Assembly (NCBI GenBank): GCA_002400415.1
Contig: DGQP01000002.1
Location: forward strand, 248,001-312,000
Length of the DNA stretch: 64,000 bases
Direction: 5' to 3'
From: Chitinophagaceae bacterium UBA4411
GTDB lineage: Bacteria; Bacteroidota; Bacteroidia; Chitinophagales; Chitinophagaceae
Both the position numbers and the translations under genes were made by a program. Positions 17,270-25,289 of the stretch are shown here, in pieces. The notes below the pieces were generated by a model. The model saw only the letters and a program-made list of their open reading frames with translations, ran no database searches and was not told the origin of the DNA. Numbering within the stretch: the stretch's first letter is position 1; the number at the start of each line of letters is the position of its first letter.

Positions 17270-17287
17270 TGCCGGCAACCGCCGGCA
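17270..17287. repeat. TGCCGGC/GCCGGCA hairpin
   Basis: Seven-base perfect arms around AACC, in the divergent region between fusA and the H1-like gene. It belongs to the GGCA/TGCC palindromes scattered between genes in this window. Confidence 0.5.
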
Positions 17288-17323
17288 GTTAATGATAACT
17301 TTAACCCGAAAGCAGATATAAAT

Positions 17324-17355
17324 TTTGTTATTAGTCCTGAATGATTGTAATTTCA
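17324..17355 (+). promoter_or_regulatory. Promoter of the histone H1-like gene
   Basis: TTTG (17324-17327), 20 nt, then TAATTTCA (17348-17355), one base from TAnnTTTG. Predicted start about 17362, leaving a leader of roughly 50 nt. Confidence 0.5.
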
Positions 17356-17410
17356 TTTTACTGTAATACAACTCAAACACTTCATTTACTTAACCAGAAA
17401 ATCTGATTCC

Positions 17411-17899
17411 ATGGCTTCCAAAAAGAAAGCAAAAAAGAAAGCAGCCCCTAAAAAAAAGGCAGCTAAAAAAGTGGTGAAAAAAGCAGCTAAGAAAGCCGCT
17501 TCCAAAAAGAAAGTAGCCCCGAAGAAACCTGTCCGTCGTGCTGGCGGAAAAGCTGTGAAGAAGAAAGCAGCGCCAAAGAAAAAGGCAGTAAAGAAAGTGG
17601 CTAAAAAAGCGGCCTCGAAAAAGAAGGCAGCCCCGAGGAAACCTGCCCGTCCGGCTGGCGGAAAAGCTGTGAAGAAAGTAGTGAAAAAAGCCGCTCCTAA
17701 AAAACCGGTGGCGAAGAAAAAACTTGTAGTGAAAAAAACTGCAGCACCTAAACCTGTTGCAGTTGTTCCGGCAGCGGCACCTGTTGAAGAGGTGGTAATA
17801 CCCGTTCCTGCCGCTGAACCTGTGGTTCAGCCTGAAGTTGTACAGGCAGATATCTTTGAATCAAACAGCGATAATGGTAATGGCGAAGTAAACAACTAA
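17411..17899 (+). CDS. Histone H1-like Lys/Ala/Pro-rich DNA-binding protein
   Basis: The 162-residue protein is almost wholly low-complexity: blocks of KKKAAPKKKAAKK-type sequence in residues 1-118, with two near-identical units (KKxAPxKPxRxAGGKAVKK). A neutral, Val/Ala/Pro-rich and then acidic tail follows (ADIFESNSDNGNGEVNN). This is the composition of bacterial H1 C-terminal-like nucleoid proteins (Hc1, AlgP type), which bind DNA or RNA by charge. It is transcribed against its neighbours between fusA and rpsG, with its own promoter and terminator, so it looks inserted into the str operon. Its exact function cannot be told from such a sequence. Confidence 0.75.
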   Translation: MASKKKAKKKAAPKKKAAKKVVKKAAKKAASKKKVAPKKPVRRAGGKAVKKKAAPKKKAVKKVAKKAASKKKAAPRKPARPAGGKAVKKVVKKAAPKKPVAKKKLVVKKTAAPKPVAVVPAAAPVEEVVIPVPAAEPVVQPEVVQADIFESNSDNGNGEVNN

Positions 17900-17918
17900 G
17901 TCATTTTCTGATAAATTG

Positions 17919-17950
17919 AAAAGCCGCTTTCAATAATGAAGCGGCTTTTT
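17919..17950 (+). terminator. Intrinsic terminator of the H1-like gene
   Basis: AAAAGCCGCTT and AAGCGGCTTTT form an 11-bp stem, followed by a short T run, 19 nt after the stop codon. Confidence 0.85.
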
Positions 17951-17976
17951 CATTGAAATCAACTGCATTTATTCCA

Positions 17977-18008
17977 TAAAAAAACCATCCCGCTTGTACG
18001 AGATGGTT
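17977..18008 (-). terminator. Intrinsic terminator of rpsL-rpsG
   Basis: On the minus strand AACCATCTCG - TACAAG - CGGGATGGTT (one U-G pair) is followed by a run of T residues, 24 nt past the rpsG stop. Confidence 0.85.
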
Positions 18009-18032
18009 CCGTGGAAATGTGTCTTGTATCTT

Positions 18033-18500
18033 TTATACCCTGAAGTGAGCGAAAGCTTTGTTGGCTTCAGCCATACGATGGGTATCTTCTTTCTTCTTAA
18101 ACGCAGCTCCTTCACCTTTGCTTGCTGCAACAATCTCACCGGCTAATTTATCAGCCATACTGCGGCCGTTTCTTTCACGGCTGTAGCGGATCAGCCATTT
18201 GATGCTTAGGGAAATCTTCCTGTCCGGGCGAACTTCGGCGGGGATCTGGAAAGTGGCACCACCGATACGACGGCTGCGAACTTCTACCGCAGGGGTAACG
18301 TTTGACAATGCTCTTTTCCAAACTTCATATCCATCTTCACTGGTTTGCTTGGCCACTTTGTCCAGCGCATCATAAAAAATGTTGAAGGCTCCGCTTTTTT
18401 TGCCCTGCCACATCAGGTTATTGACAAAACGGGTAACCAGTTTGTCATTGAACTTAGGGTCTGGTGCTAAGGGGAGTTTCTTTGCTTGTGCTTTCCGCAT
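18033..18500 (-). CDS. rpsG: 30S ribosomal protein S7
   Basis: S7 nucleates the head of the 30S subunit. The 155-residue protein begins MRKAQAKKLPLAPDPKFND and shows VTRFVNNLMWQGKKSGAFNI, EVRSRRIGGATFQIPAEVRP, RERNGRSMADKLAGEI and the KKEDTHRMAEANKAFAHFRV end. It is 80 nt downstream of rpsL, in the canonical pairing. Confidence 0.98.
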   Translation of the reverse strand: MRKAQAKKLPLAPDPKFNDKLVTRFVNNLMWQGKKSGAFNIFYDALDKVAKQTSEDGYEVWKRALSNVTPAVEVRSRRIGGATFQIPAEVRPDRKISLSIKWLIRYSRERNGRSMADKLAGEIVAASKGEGAAFKKKEDTHRMAEANKAFAHFRV

Positions 18501-18580
18501 GAATGTTAATTTTTAAAGTAACTGCTGTAGCTGAATTTCTTCAAGTATTAAAACTTTACTCAGTACAAATTATAATTGAA

Positions 18581-18961
18581 TTATTTCTTAGCTTTTTCTT
18601 TCTTGGTTCCGTATTTAGAACGGCTCTGCTTACGGTCTTTTACGCCAGCAGTATCCAGGGAACCACGGACGATATGATAACGCACACCTGGTAAGTCTTT
18701 CACACGACCACCACGGATCAGAACGATAGAGTGCTCCTGCAGGTTATGACCTTCACCGGGAATATAAGCGATCACTTCCACTTTGTTGGTCAAACGAACT
18801 TTGGCAACTTTACGCAGCGCAGAGTTAGGCTTTTTAGGTGTGGTTGTGTACACACGGGTACATACACCACGACGCTGGGGACACTGATCTAAAGCCCTTG
18901 ATTTACTCTTGGCCCTGATAATTTCTCTTCCTTTTCTTACTAATTGTTGAATAGTAGGCAT
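18581..18961 (-). CDS. rpsL: 30S ribosomal protein S12
   Basis: S12 forms part of the decoding centre. Start 18961 gives 126 residues beginning MPTIQQLVRKGREIIRAKSK; an earlier in-frame start would run through the promoter. TTTPKKPNSALRK and GRVKDLPGVRYH carry lysines at both positions where streptomycin-resistance changes occur, so the sequence looks wild type there. First gene of the short rpsL-rpsG unit. Confidence 0.97.
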   Translation of the reverse strand: MPTIQQLVRKGREIIRAKSKSRALDQCPQRRGVCTRVYTTTPKKPNSALRKVAKVRLTNKVEVIAYIPGEGHNLQEHSIVLIRGGRVKDLPGVRYHIVRGSLDTAGVKDRKQSRSKYGTKKEKAKK

Positions 18962-18986
18962 TCTGAACCTTTTATTTTTGGGAGGG

Positions 18987-19018
18987 CAAAGGTAACGGCA
19001 CAACCCTTAAAATCCAAA
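18987..19018 (-). promoter_or_regulatory. Bacteroidota-type promoter of rpsL
   Basis: On the minus strand TTTG (19018-19015), 20 nt, then TACCTTTG (18994-18987). The predicted start near 18980 leaves a leader of about 20 nt. Confidence 0.7.
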
Positions 19019-19090
19019 AATAAAGAGTTGTTTTTCATTTTTATATCCCCCACCCTGTGGATAAGCCTTTTTCCACCCTAAAAACCAGTT

Positions 19091-20092
19091 TTATAACCGG
19101 GGGCAGGACAGGTAACGGAGTGGCTTCCCTGATTTCCGGCCAATATAGGTCAGCGATATCTCCAGGCTATTGGTCCCGGTCACTGCTTTTCCCAGTTCGG
19201 ATATATTCACATCATAACTCGCCCCGAGTACAAAGTTTTGAAAAGCAACGCCAATATAAGGAGAAACCGCATCCTCAAACCGGTAATTAGCTCCAAGCAG
19301 TAAATCGGTATAGTCATTGGCCCTCAGCTGGGCAAAAATACCGATCATCTTCTCCTGCGCATTCCCCTGTTGCATCAACAAAAGATTAGGTGTAATGCTG
19401 GCCGTTTCCGACACTGTGATTCTTGCTCCGGCATGAACAGCGAAGCGAACCGGCAGAAATTTTTTGGCAGCGCCATTCACAAAAGGGTCTTCGGGTCTGG
19501 TCAGGTGAAAAGCTGAAACCCCTCCGAAAAAATTGGCCTTTTGATCGGGCCTGCTGTCAAAATAGGCAACACCTGCACCCATATCCAGCACTGCCGAAGA
19601 TGTTTTGGAAACCAGATCGGCTGTTGTTGCGCCGGGATTATACCCGGTGACCGGGTTCCATTGGTCTCCGAATTGAAATTTTGCAGGGTCAAAGCGGCGG
19701 CTCAGCATTCCGCCCTGTATGCCAAATACAATCTGCTGGTTATTATCCGGCCCGAAACGCAGCCCGCTGTATGCAATTGTGGCATAAGCATTCAGGTATT
19801 TATAGCCTGCATCACCAGCTGTTTGGTTCATAAAGTTGGCTCCAAGGTTAAGATGTTTCCCTGTAGCTACATCAGCAGAAAATCCAGTCGTATTAAATGG
19901 AGTCATTACATTACTCCACTGATTCCTGTAAATACCTGTAATACGATAGTCCCCGTCCATTACTCCTGTCATACCCGGGTTGAGCCACATCGGGTAAGCA
20001 TAGAATTGTGAAAAATGCGGATCCACCTGTGCCAGGATATTTCCTGCAACAAAAAACTGAACTACTAAACAGATAATAAATATTTTCCTCAC
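19091..20092 (-). CDS. PorP/SprF-family type IX secretion outer-membrane protein
   Basis: The 333-residue product starts with a GTG, has a signal peptide (IFIICLVVQFFVAGNILA) and then DPHFSQFYAYPMWLNPGMTG, the hallmark opening of the PorP/SprF family. Repeated amphipathic strands (YRNQWSN, YSGLRFGPDNNQ, LGANYRFEDAVSPYIGVAFQ, LGASYDVNISELG) fit an outer-membrane barrel. These proteins act with the T9SS in export or anchoring of large surface adhesins. It begins 3 nt after the stop of the adhesin-like gene upstream, the usual pairing of a PorP/SprF protein with the cargo it attaches. Confidence 0.9.
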   Translation of the reverse strand: MRKIFIICLVVQFFVAGNILAQVDPHFSQFYAYPMWLNPGMTGVMDGDYRITGIYRNQWSNVMTPFNTTGFSADVATGKHLNLGANFMNQTAGDAGYKYLNAYATIAYSGLRFGPDNNQQIVFGIQGGMLSRRFDPAKFQFGDQWNPVTGYNPGATTADLVSKTSSAVLDMGAGVAYFDSRPDQKANFFGGVSAFHLTRPEDPFVNGAAKKFLPVRFAVHAGARITVSETASITPNLLLMQQGNAQEKMIGIFAQLRANDYTDLLLGANYRFEDAVSPYIGVAFQNFVLGASYDVNISELGKAVTGTNSLEISLTYIGRKSGKPLRYLSCPRL

Positions 20093-20095
20093 GAT

Positions 20096-22318
20096 TTACC
20101 TGATTAAGTTGACTGATCCTTTTTTAATCACAACAGTTCCGTCCTGCCGTACTGCTTTCAACGTATAGGCATACACACCCACAGGTTGTTGCTGTCCTTT
20201 ATACATCCCGTTCCAGCCGGTACTGATATTATCAGAACTAAAGATGAGTTGCCCCCATTGATTAAATATTCTCAGTTGTATGGAAGCAATATAATTTCCA
20301 TAAACCAGTAACACATCGTTACGGCCATCCCCGTTAGGAGTAAAAACATTGGGCACAAAAACCTCTTTACTGCTCAGCGTTGTGGCAGGCACAGGGACAG
20401 ACAGGATACTGTTCTCGCAAACCTGCGGCCCTAATGCCCTTACCTGGATAATGATCGTTTGGTTACCAGTTAAACCGTTAATAGTATGCGTGGTGCCAGT
20501 TGCACCAGAACTTGGCGTTTGAAAACCGGCTCCGCCATTGGTCGTTACTTCATAACCCACTGCACCCGGTACTGCGGCCCATGAAAAAGTAATGGAAGTG
20601 AAACTTACATTAGTAACCGTTACTACCGGCTGTGCTACCGGTTGCAGTAAAGACACCGTTACTGCTGTACGGGTATTACTTGTACAGTTGTTCCCATTCA
20701 CTGCAGATACATAATAAACACTATTTGTTGCGACAGCAGCAGCGGTATAGGAAATTCCGCTGGCCAGTAATGTGCCCCCGGTTGCTGCATCATACCAATT
20801 ATATGTATAGCCAGATTGTGGATTTAAGACAGATAAAATGTCATTCGTATTCGGGCAAACCGAAATACTATTTGCGGATGGAGCAGCAGGCAAATTGTTA
20901 ACAACAACAGTAGCTGCAGTTCGTCCTGGACTAAAGCAACCTGTTGCATTGATTGCTTCCACATAATAAGTTGTATTGGCGGTTAACACCGGGGTAGTAA
21001 ATGATGTACCGGTTGCCAGTAATGTTCCTGCTGTTGTTGCATCATACCAGTTATAAGTATATCCCGCCTGCGGGGATTGAATTTGTAAAGTGGCAGTTGA
21101 CCCGGAACAAATCGGTGTGACAATTACTAAAGGTGTTGGCGGAAGTGGATTCACATTTACGGTTACCTGTGCTGAAGCTGTGCAACCAATCGCATTTGTT
21201 CCATTTACTGTATATGTTGTTGTTGCAGCAGGCGAAACATTGACTGTTTGCCCCGGCAGATTTCCAGGCTGCCAGCTAAAACTTGTTATGTTACCAACCA
21301 AAACATTAGCTGTCAGCATAGCAGGGTTCCCGGCACATATTGCCGCAGGCGGCCCAAGAGCAACGATAGAAGCATTGTTTGTCAGGGGTACTGTTCCATT
21401 ATACGGGAAGTTACATCCATTAGCATCTGTGATGGTACAGGAATAATTACCGGGCGCAAGGCCTGTTGCCGTGGAAGATGTTTGCACAGGAGTGGTGTTC
21501 CAGGAATATGTATAGGGCGAAGAACTTCCCGTTACATTCAAAGCGATGCTTCCATTAGGTCCCGCACAATCACTGGGCGTTATCACGGGTGTTACCGTTT
21601 GCGAATAAGCCAGGCCTGACACAGCTAATATCACGGCATTCGGGAAAGGAGCATTGTTTGGGAAAGTGCTGACATTTGAAAAATTGATGGACTGTAATTG
21701 CTTTTGCAGATCAGCGCAGGTCAGGATCACCTCTATATAGTACATTCTCGGGTTTGAGGGAAACGCATCGGCATTGTAAGCCGGGCCGGCAGAACGATCG
21801 CATCGGCCAAATCCCTGCAGCACAAGATTTGTCGCACCATTGAACCAGTCTGACAAGGAATAATTGGTAAGGTACGGGGTTGTTGTCCCATCAGTAAAGG
21901 ATAAACTAACGTTTAATGAACTGGCTCCTTCCGTAGTAAAACCAAGTATCCTTATGCGGGCAAATGATGCGGGCGCAGTAACTGTGAGGCCAAAAGCTTC
22001 ATTCCTTTTTACATATAATGCATTATTGCCTGTGAATGGCGCCAGCTGATAGGTATCACCCCCGTTGATAATAGTTCCGTTATCAGGCAAGCCTCCACCA
22101 GCTATTCCTGCAAATGTCCTGAATGCATTAGTGTACATTACCTTATTAGAAGACGCCCCATCCACTTCTAAGGTGGTTGTTGCTAAAGAATTCGGGGCTC
22201 CTTCTGCTATGGCATCATGATTAAAACCCGTGACAGGAACGGGAGTAAACTGTGCTGATGATTGCAGGAAGTCAAATAGAATAAAGAGGACTGCCAGTAT
22301 GAATACACTTGACCGCAT
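20096..22318 (-). CDS. Large surface protein with SprB-type and Ig-like repeats and gliding-motility C-terminal domain
   Basis: The 740-residue protein has a signal peptide and a beta-rich N-terminal region. A SprB-type repeat follows (SPYTYSWNTTPVQTSSTATG, PGNYSCTITDANGCNF, ~255-305), then an Ig-like unit with CAGNPAMLTANV. Two near-identical Ig-like repeats contain GYTYNWYDATTAGTLLATG and GYTYNWYDAATGGTLLASG. Next come a fibronectin-III-like domain (ITFSWAAVPGAVGYEVTTNG) and the C-terminal gliding-motility domain (FVPNVFTPNGDGRND, IFNQWGQLIF, GWNGMYKGQQQPVGVYAYTL). That last domain is a type B T9SS export signal. Probably an extracellular adhesin exported with the downstream PorP/SprF protein. 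Ligand unknown. Confidence 0.88.
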   Translation of the reverse strand: MRSSVFILAVLFILFDFLQSSAQFTPVPVTGFNHDAIAEGAPNSLATTTLEVDGASSNKVMYTNAFRTFAGIAGGGLPDNGTIINGGDTYQLAPFTGNNALYVKRNEAFGLTVTAPASFARIRILGFTTEGASSLNVSLSFTDGTTTPYLTNYSLSDWFNGATNLVLQGFGRCDRSAGPAYNADAFPSNPRMYYIEVILTCADLQKQLQSINFSNVSTFPNNAPFPNAVILAVSGLAYSQTVTPVITPSDCAGPNGSIALNVTGSSSPYTYSWNTTPVQTSSTATGLAPGNYSCTITDANGCNFPYNGTVPLTNNASIVALGPPAAICAGNPAMLTANVLVGNITSFSWQPGNLPGQTVNVSPAATTTYTVNGTNAIGCTASAQVTVNVNPLPPTPLVIVTPICSGSTATLQIQSPQAGYTYNWYDATTAGTLLATGTSFTTPVLTANTTYYVEAINATGCFSPGRTAATVVVNNLPAAPSANSISVCPNTNDILSVLNPQSGYTYNWYDAATGGTLLASGISYTAAAVATNSVYYVSAVNGNNCTSNTRTAVTVSLLQPVAQPVVTVTNVSFTSITFSWAAVPGAVGYEVTTNGGAGFQTPSSGATGTTHTINGLTGNQTIIIQVRALGPQVCENSILSVPVPATTLSSKEVFVPNVFTPNGDGRNDVLLVYGNYIASIQLRIFNQWGQLIFSSDNISTGWNGMYKGQQQPVGVYAYTLKAVRQDGTVVIKKGSVNLIR

Positions 22319-22404
22319 GCGTTAGTTGTTGGTTCTCTTAAATAGCAGGCAATGAATCGTCCGTGAATTTCAACGGATACTGAGCAGGAATAAGGCAATA
22401 AAAA

Positions 22405-22426
22405 AGGGCCGTTTTTCAACGGCCCT
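22405..22426 (-). terminator. Intrinsic terminator of ilvE
   Basis: AGGGCCGTT and AACGGCCCT form a perfect 9-bp stem. On the minus strand it is followed by six T residues, 20 nt after the ilvE stop. Confidence 0.85.
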
Positions 22427-22445
22427 CTAAAATAGTTTTTTTTGA

Positions 22446-23510
22446 TCAGACTTTCCACATCCAGTTGTATTTATCCTCCCTTCTTCCCTCCCGGATATCG
22501 GTGATCCAGTTTTTTATAGCCGGGGCAGTTTTCCAGGCATCCACATCAAATTCCATCACAAAATCTTTATACCGCAACTCTTTGATCAGGGAAATAGTGG
22601 CGGCGGTACCCGTTCCGAATACTTCGATAGACTCACCGGCTTTGTAGGAGTCAATTACTTCATCAATACTCAGGTCCCTTTCTTCCACCGTTAAGCCCAT
22701 TTCCTGCAGCAAAGTGATTGTACTCAGCCTTGTTACGCCACCCAGTATCGTTCCCTGCTCAAGACCCGGTGTAATTGCTTTATCCCCTATCACAAAAAAG
22801 ACATTCATTGTACCACATTCCTGTACATACTTATGTTCATTCACATCAGTCCATAATACCTGGTCGTACCCTTTCTTTTTTGCTTCTGCTGTTGCCAGCA
22901 TGGCTGCTCCGTAATTACCCGCTGCTTTTGCATAACCAACACCACCCGGTGCAGCACGAACATATTTTTCTTCCACGTAGATGCGCATCGGTGCACTGTA
23001 GTAAGGGCCTGTCGGGCTCAGAATGATCATGAACTTATAGGAATCAGATGGCTTCACACCAATCACCTCATCAGATGAAAACATGAAAGGCCGGATATAC
23101 AGAGAATGGTCCGCAGATGAAGGTATCCAGTTCTTATCCAGTGCAATTAACTGGCGCATACCTTCAATAAACAACTCTTCCGGAACCGCCGGCATCTGCA
23201 TACGTTCTGCAGAAATATTAAACCGGTGAAAATTATCATACGGGCGGAAGATAAACGGGTTACCATTTCTGTCCTTGTATACTTTAATACCTTCAAAAAT
23301 CGCCTGGCCATAATGTAAAGCCGCCAGTGAAGGGCTTAACAATAATGGCTGGTAAGGTTTTATTTCAATATTCTTCCACTCACCATTCTCGTAATCAGCT
23401 TCGAGCATATGATCACTGAAAAAGCGGCCGAAAGGAAGGTTTTCAAGATCCAGGTCTTTTAGCTTACTGGTTTCTGCTTTTGTTATTGAAATATCCATAG
23501 CTGCGATCAT
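22446..23510 (-). CDS. ilvE: Branched-chain amino acid aminotransferase
   Basis: A PLP enzyme that transfers the amino group between glutamate and the 2-oxo acids of Leu, Ile and Val. The 354-residue length matches the longer bacterial/eukaryotic class IV BCAT group. Motifs: LHYGQAIFEGIKVYKDRNG, YIRPFMFSSDEVIGVKPS, GVGYAKAAGNYGAAM with the PLP lysine, TMNVFFVI, and SIEVFGTGTAATISLI. A second in-frame ATG (23498) could be the true start, trimming four residues. Single-gene unit with its own terminator. Confidence 0.93.
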   Translation of the reverse strand: MIAAMDISITKAETSKLKDLDLENLPFGRFFSDHMLEADYENGEWKNIEIKPYQPLLLSPSLAALHYGQAIFEGIKVYKDRNGNPFIFRPYDNFHRFNISAERMQMPAVPEELFIEGMRQLIALDKNWIPSSADHSLYIRPFMFSSDEVIGVKPSDSYKFMIILSPTGPYYSAPMRIYVEEKYVRAAPGGVGYAKAAGNYGAAMLATAEAKKKGYDQVLWTDVNEHKYVQECGTMNVFFVIGDKAITPGLEQGTILGGVTRLSTITLLQEMGLTVEERDLSIDEVIDSYKAGESIEVFGTGTAATISLIKELRYKDFVMEFDVDAWKTAPAIKNWITDIREGRREDKYNWMWKV

Positions 23511-23562
23511 AAAAGTTTATTTTTGACTGTGCAAAGAAACGAAAAAAACTAACAGGTATTCG

Positions 23563-23570
23563 TAAATTTG
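23563..23570 (+). promoter_or_regulatory. TAAATTTG box close to the start of the 23581 gene
   Basis: A perfect TAnnTTTG element only 10 nt before the ATG would start transcription at or just before the start codon, giving a nearly leaderless mRNA. No clear -33 TTTG. Confidence 0.4.
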
Positions 23571-23580
23571 CTGACAGATT

Positions 23581-24111
23581 ATGGACATCAACCACATCAA
23601 TTTACCGGCATCAGCTATTGCCTCTCTTTACTCTTCATCCCTGGTTGATACCGGAGAGATAACAACAACCATAGAAATACATGCCATAGAAAAAACGCCT
23701 GTTCATGATCCTGGTAAAACGGGCGAATTCCGATCGCTGGGTGATAACGCAAAAAACATACTTGTAGTTGTAAACAGCAGTGAAGCTGTTCATTTAGCCG
23801 ATAGCGATCTGCAGTTTCTGACCAATATGCTGACCGCCTGCAAACTCAGTCTGGCCGATGTTGCAATCGTTAATATCAATAGACAGCCTGCTTCCTACAA
23901 AGAACTGATCACGTTGTATAAAAGCAGAATTGCTTTATTGTTTGATATTGAGCCGGCAGGTTTTGGCTTACCGATGAGTTTCCCGTTTTACCAGATACAG
24001 CCTTTTGCTCATTGTTCATTCCTCTACGTTCCTTCACTGCAGGAAATAGAAAAAGATAAAATAGAAAAAAGTAAACTCTGGGTTTCCTTACGAAGACTCT
24101 TTAATATCTGA
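23581..24111 (+). CDS. Conserved-looking hypothetical protein
   Basis: The 176-residue soluble protein has no signal peptide. Its middle looks like an alpha/beta fold: NILVVVNSSEAVHLADSDLQ, FLTNMLTACKLSLADVAIVN, then SRIALLFDIEPAGFGLPMSF. The C-terminus is charged (EIEKDKIEKSKLWVSLRRLF). This outline (strand, helix with uracil-DNA-glycosylase-like GLP turn) is reminiscent of DNA polymerase III psi-like or UDG-fold proteins, but I cannot assign it. It precedes rdgB by 9 nt, so the two probably share a transcript. Confidence 0.7.
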   Translation: MDINHINLPASAIASLYSSSLVDTGEITTTIEIHAIEKTPVHDPGKTGEFRSLGDNAKNILVVVNSSEAVHLADSDLQFLTNMLTACKLSLADVAIVNINRQPASYKELITLYKSRIALLFDIEPAGFGLPMSFPFYQIQPFAHCSFLYVPSLQEIEKDKIEKSKLWVSLRRLFNI

Positions 24112-24120
24112 CCTCATTTT

Positions 24121-24696
24121 ATGAAATTGATTTTTGCCACCAATAACCAGTATAAAGTGGATGAGATCCGTGCCGTGATCGGGGAAAAATTCAAATTACT
24201 GACCCTGCAGGAAGCTGGTATTGATATCGAAATCCCCGAACCGTACGATACCCTGGAAGCAAATGCCTCAGAAAAGTCTCAAACCATTTACCGGCTGACC
24301 GGCACCAATTGCTTTAGCGAGGATACGGGACTGGAAGTAACTGCACTCAATGGAGAACCGGGAGTGAAAAGTGCCCGGTATGCAGGGGATGAAAGATCTT
24401 TTGACCAGAATATTGATAAGCTTTTGGCTAATTTGGCCGGTAAAGAGGACCGGAGTGCCCGTTTCAGGACAGTCGTATCCTTAATCATTGATGAAAAAGA
24501 AACCTTGTTTGAAGGAATTTGTGAAGGAACCGTTATAAAAGAAAGAAGAGGCGGCAGGGGTTTTGGGTACGACCCCGTATTTATTCCCCTTGGCTCCACT
24601 AAAACCTTTGCAGAAATGAGCCTGGAAGAAAAGAACCTGTTCAGCCACCGGAAAAAGGCAACCGAAAAGTTGGTAGCATTTTTGAATATCTTGTAA
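24121..24696 (+). CDS. rdgB: Non-canonical purine NTP pyrophosphatase (RdgB/HAM1)
   Basis: Hydrolyses ITP, XTP and dITP to the monophosphate, removing deaminated purines from the nucleotide pool. The 191-residue protein shows the N-terminal FATNNQYKVDEIRAVIG, the substrate loop TGTNCFSEDTGLEV, the PGVKSARYAGDERS motif, GYDPVFIPLGSTKTFAEMS and the FSHRKKA signature. Length is typical. Confidence 0.95.
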   Translation: MKLIFATNNQYKVDEIRAVIGEKFKLLTLQEAGIDIEIPEPYDTLEANASEKSQTIYRLTGTNCFSEDTGLEVTALNGEPGVKSARYAGDERSFDQNIDKLLANLAGKEDRSARFRTVVSLIIDEKETLFEGICEGTVIKERRGGRGFGYDPVFIPLGSTKTFAEMSLEEKNLFSHRKKATEKLVAFLNIL

Positions 24697-24710
24697 ATAA
24701 ACCACCCAAA

Positions 24711-25289
24711 TTGGCAGCTCAACGCAACCAAAATATCACCGAAAGCGACCTAATTAATGGATGCAAGGAAGGCGACAGAAGAATGCAGGAGGAATTGTAT
24801 CGCCGTTTATCCCCCCGTATGTATGCTGTTTCTCTCCGGTATGCTTCCAATGCTGAAGAAGCCGAGGATATTCTGCAGGAAGGATTTATTAAAGTCTTTA
24901 AAAAACTCGATAGTTTCCGGGGCGATGGCTCTTTTGAAGGCTGGGTAAGGCGGATTTTCGTTAATACCGCTATTGAACATTTCCGCCGCAAAAGATACCT
25001 GCAGCCCGTTACGGAAAAAGAGGAGAATACAATTGAAGGAAAATCGCTTTCTGCCCTGGATGGCCTTGCTGAAAAAGATATCCTGGCATTGATACAGGAA
25101 TTATCACCCGGCTACCGGACAGTATTTAATATGTACGTGGTGGAAGGTTATACGCACAAAGAGATCGGTGATATGCTCGGCATCAGTGAAGGAACCAGCA
25201 AATCGCAACTGTCAAGAGCCAAAGTGATCTTGCAGGAAATGGTCAGGAAATTTTTAGATGAACAACGTGAAGCAAGAGTAAAGTCATGA
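24711..25289 (+). CDS. ECF-type RNA polymerase sigma factor
   Basis: The 192-residue protein has sigma region 2 (RRLSPRMYAVSLRYASNAEE, AEDILQEGFIKVFKKLDSFR, FEGWVRRIFVNTAIEHFRR) and region 4 (ELSPGYRTVFNMYVVEGYTH, KEIGDMLGISEGTSKSQLSR). The start is a TTG at 24711; the next ATG (24783) would cut into region 2. It overlaps the following gene by 4 nt (ATGA), the arrangement expected for a sigma/anti-sigma pair. Confidence 0.92.
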   Translation: MAAQRNQNITESDLINGCKEGDRRMQEELYRRLSPRMYAVSLRYASNAEEAEDILQEGFIKVFKKLDSFRGDGSFEGWVRRIFVNTAIEHFRRKRYLQPVTEKEENTIEGKSLSALDGLAEKDILALIQELSPGYRTVFNMYVVEGYTHKEIGDMLGISEGTSKSQLSRAKVILQEMVRKFLDEQREARVKS

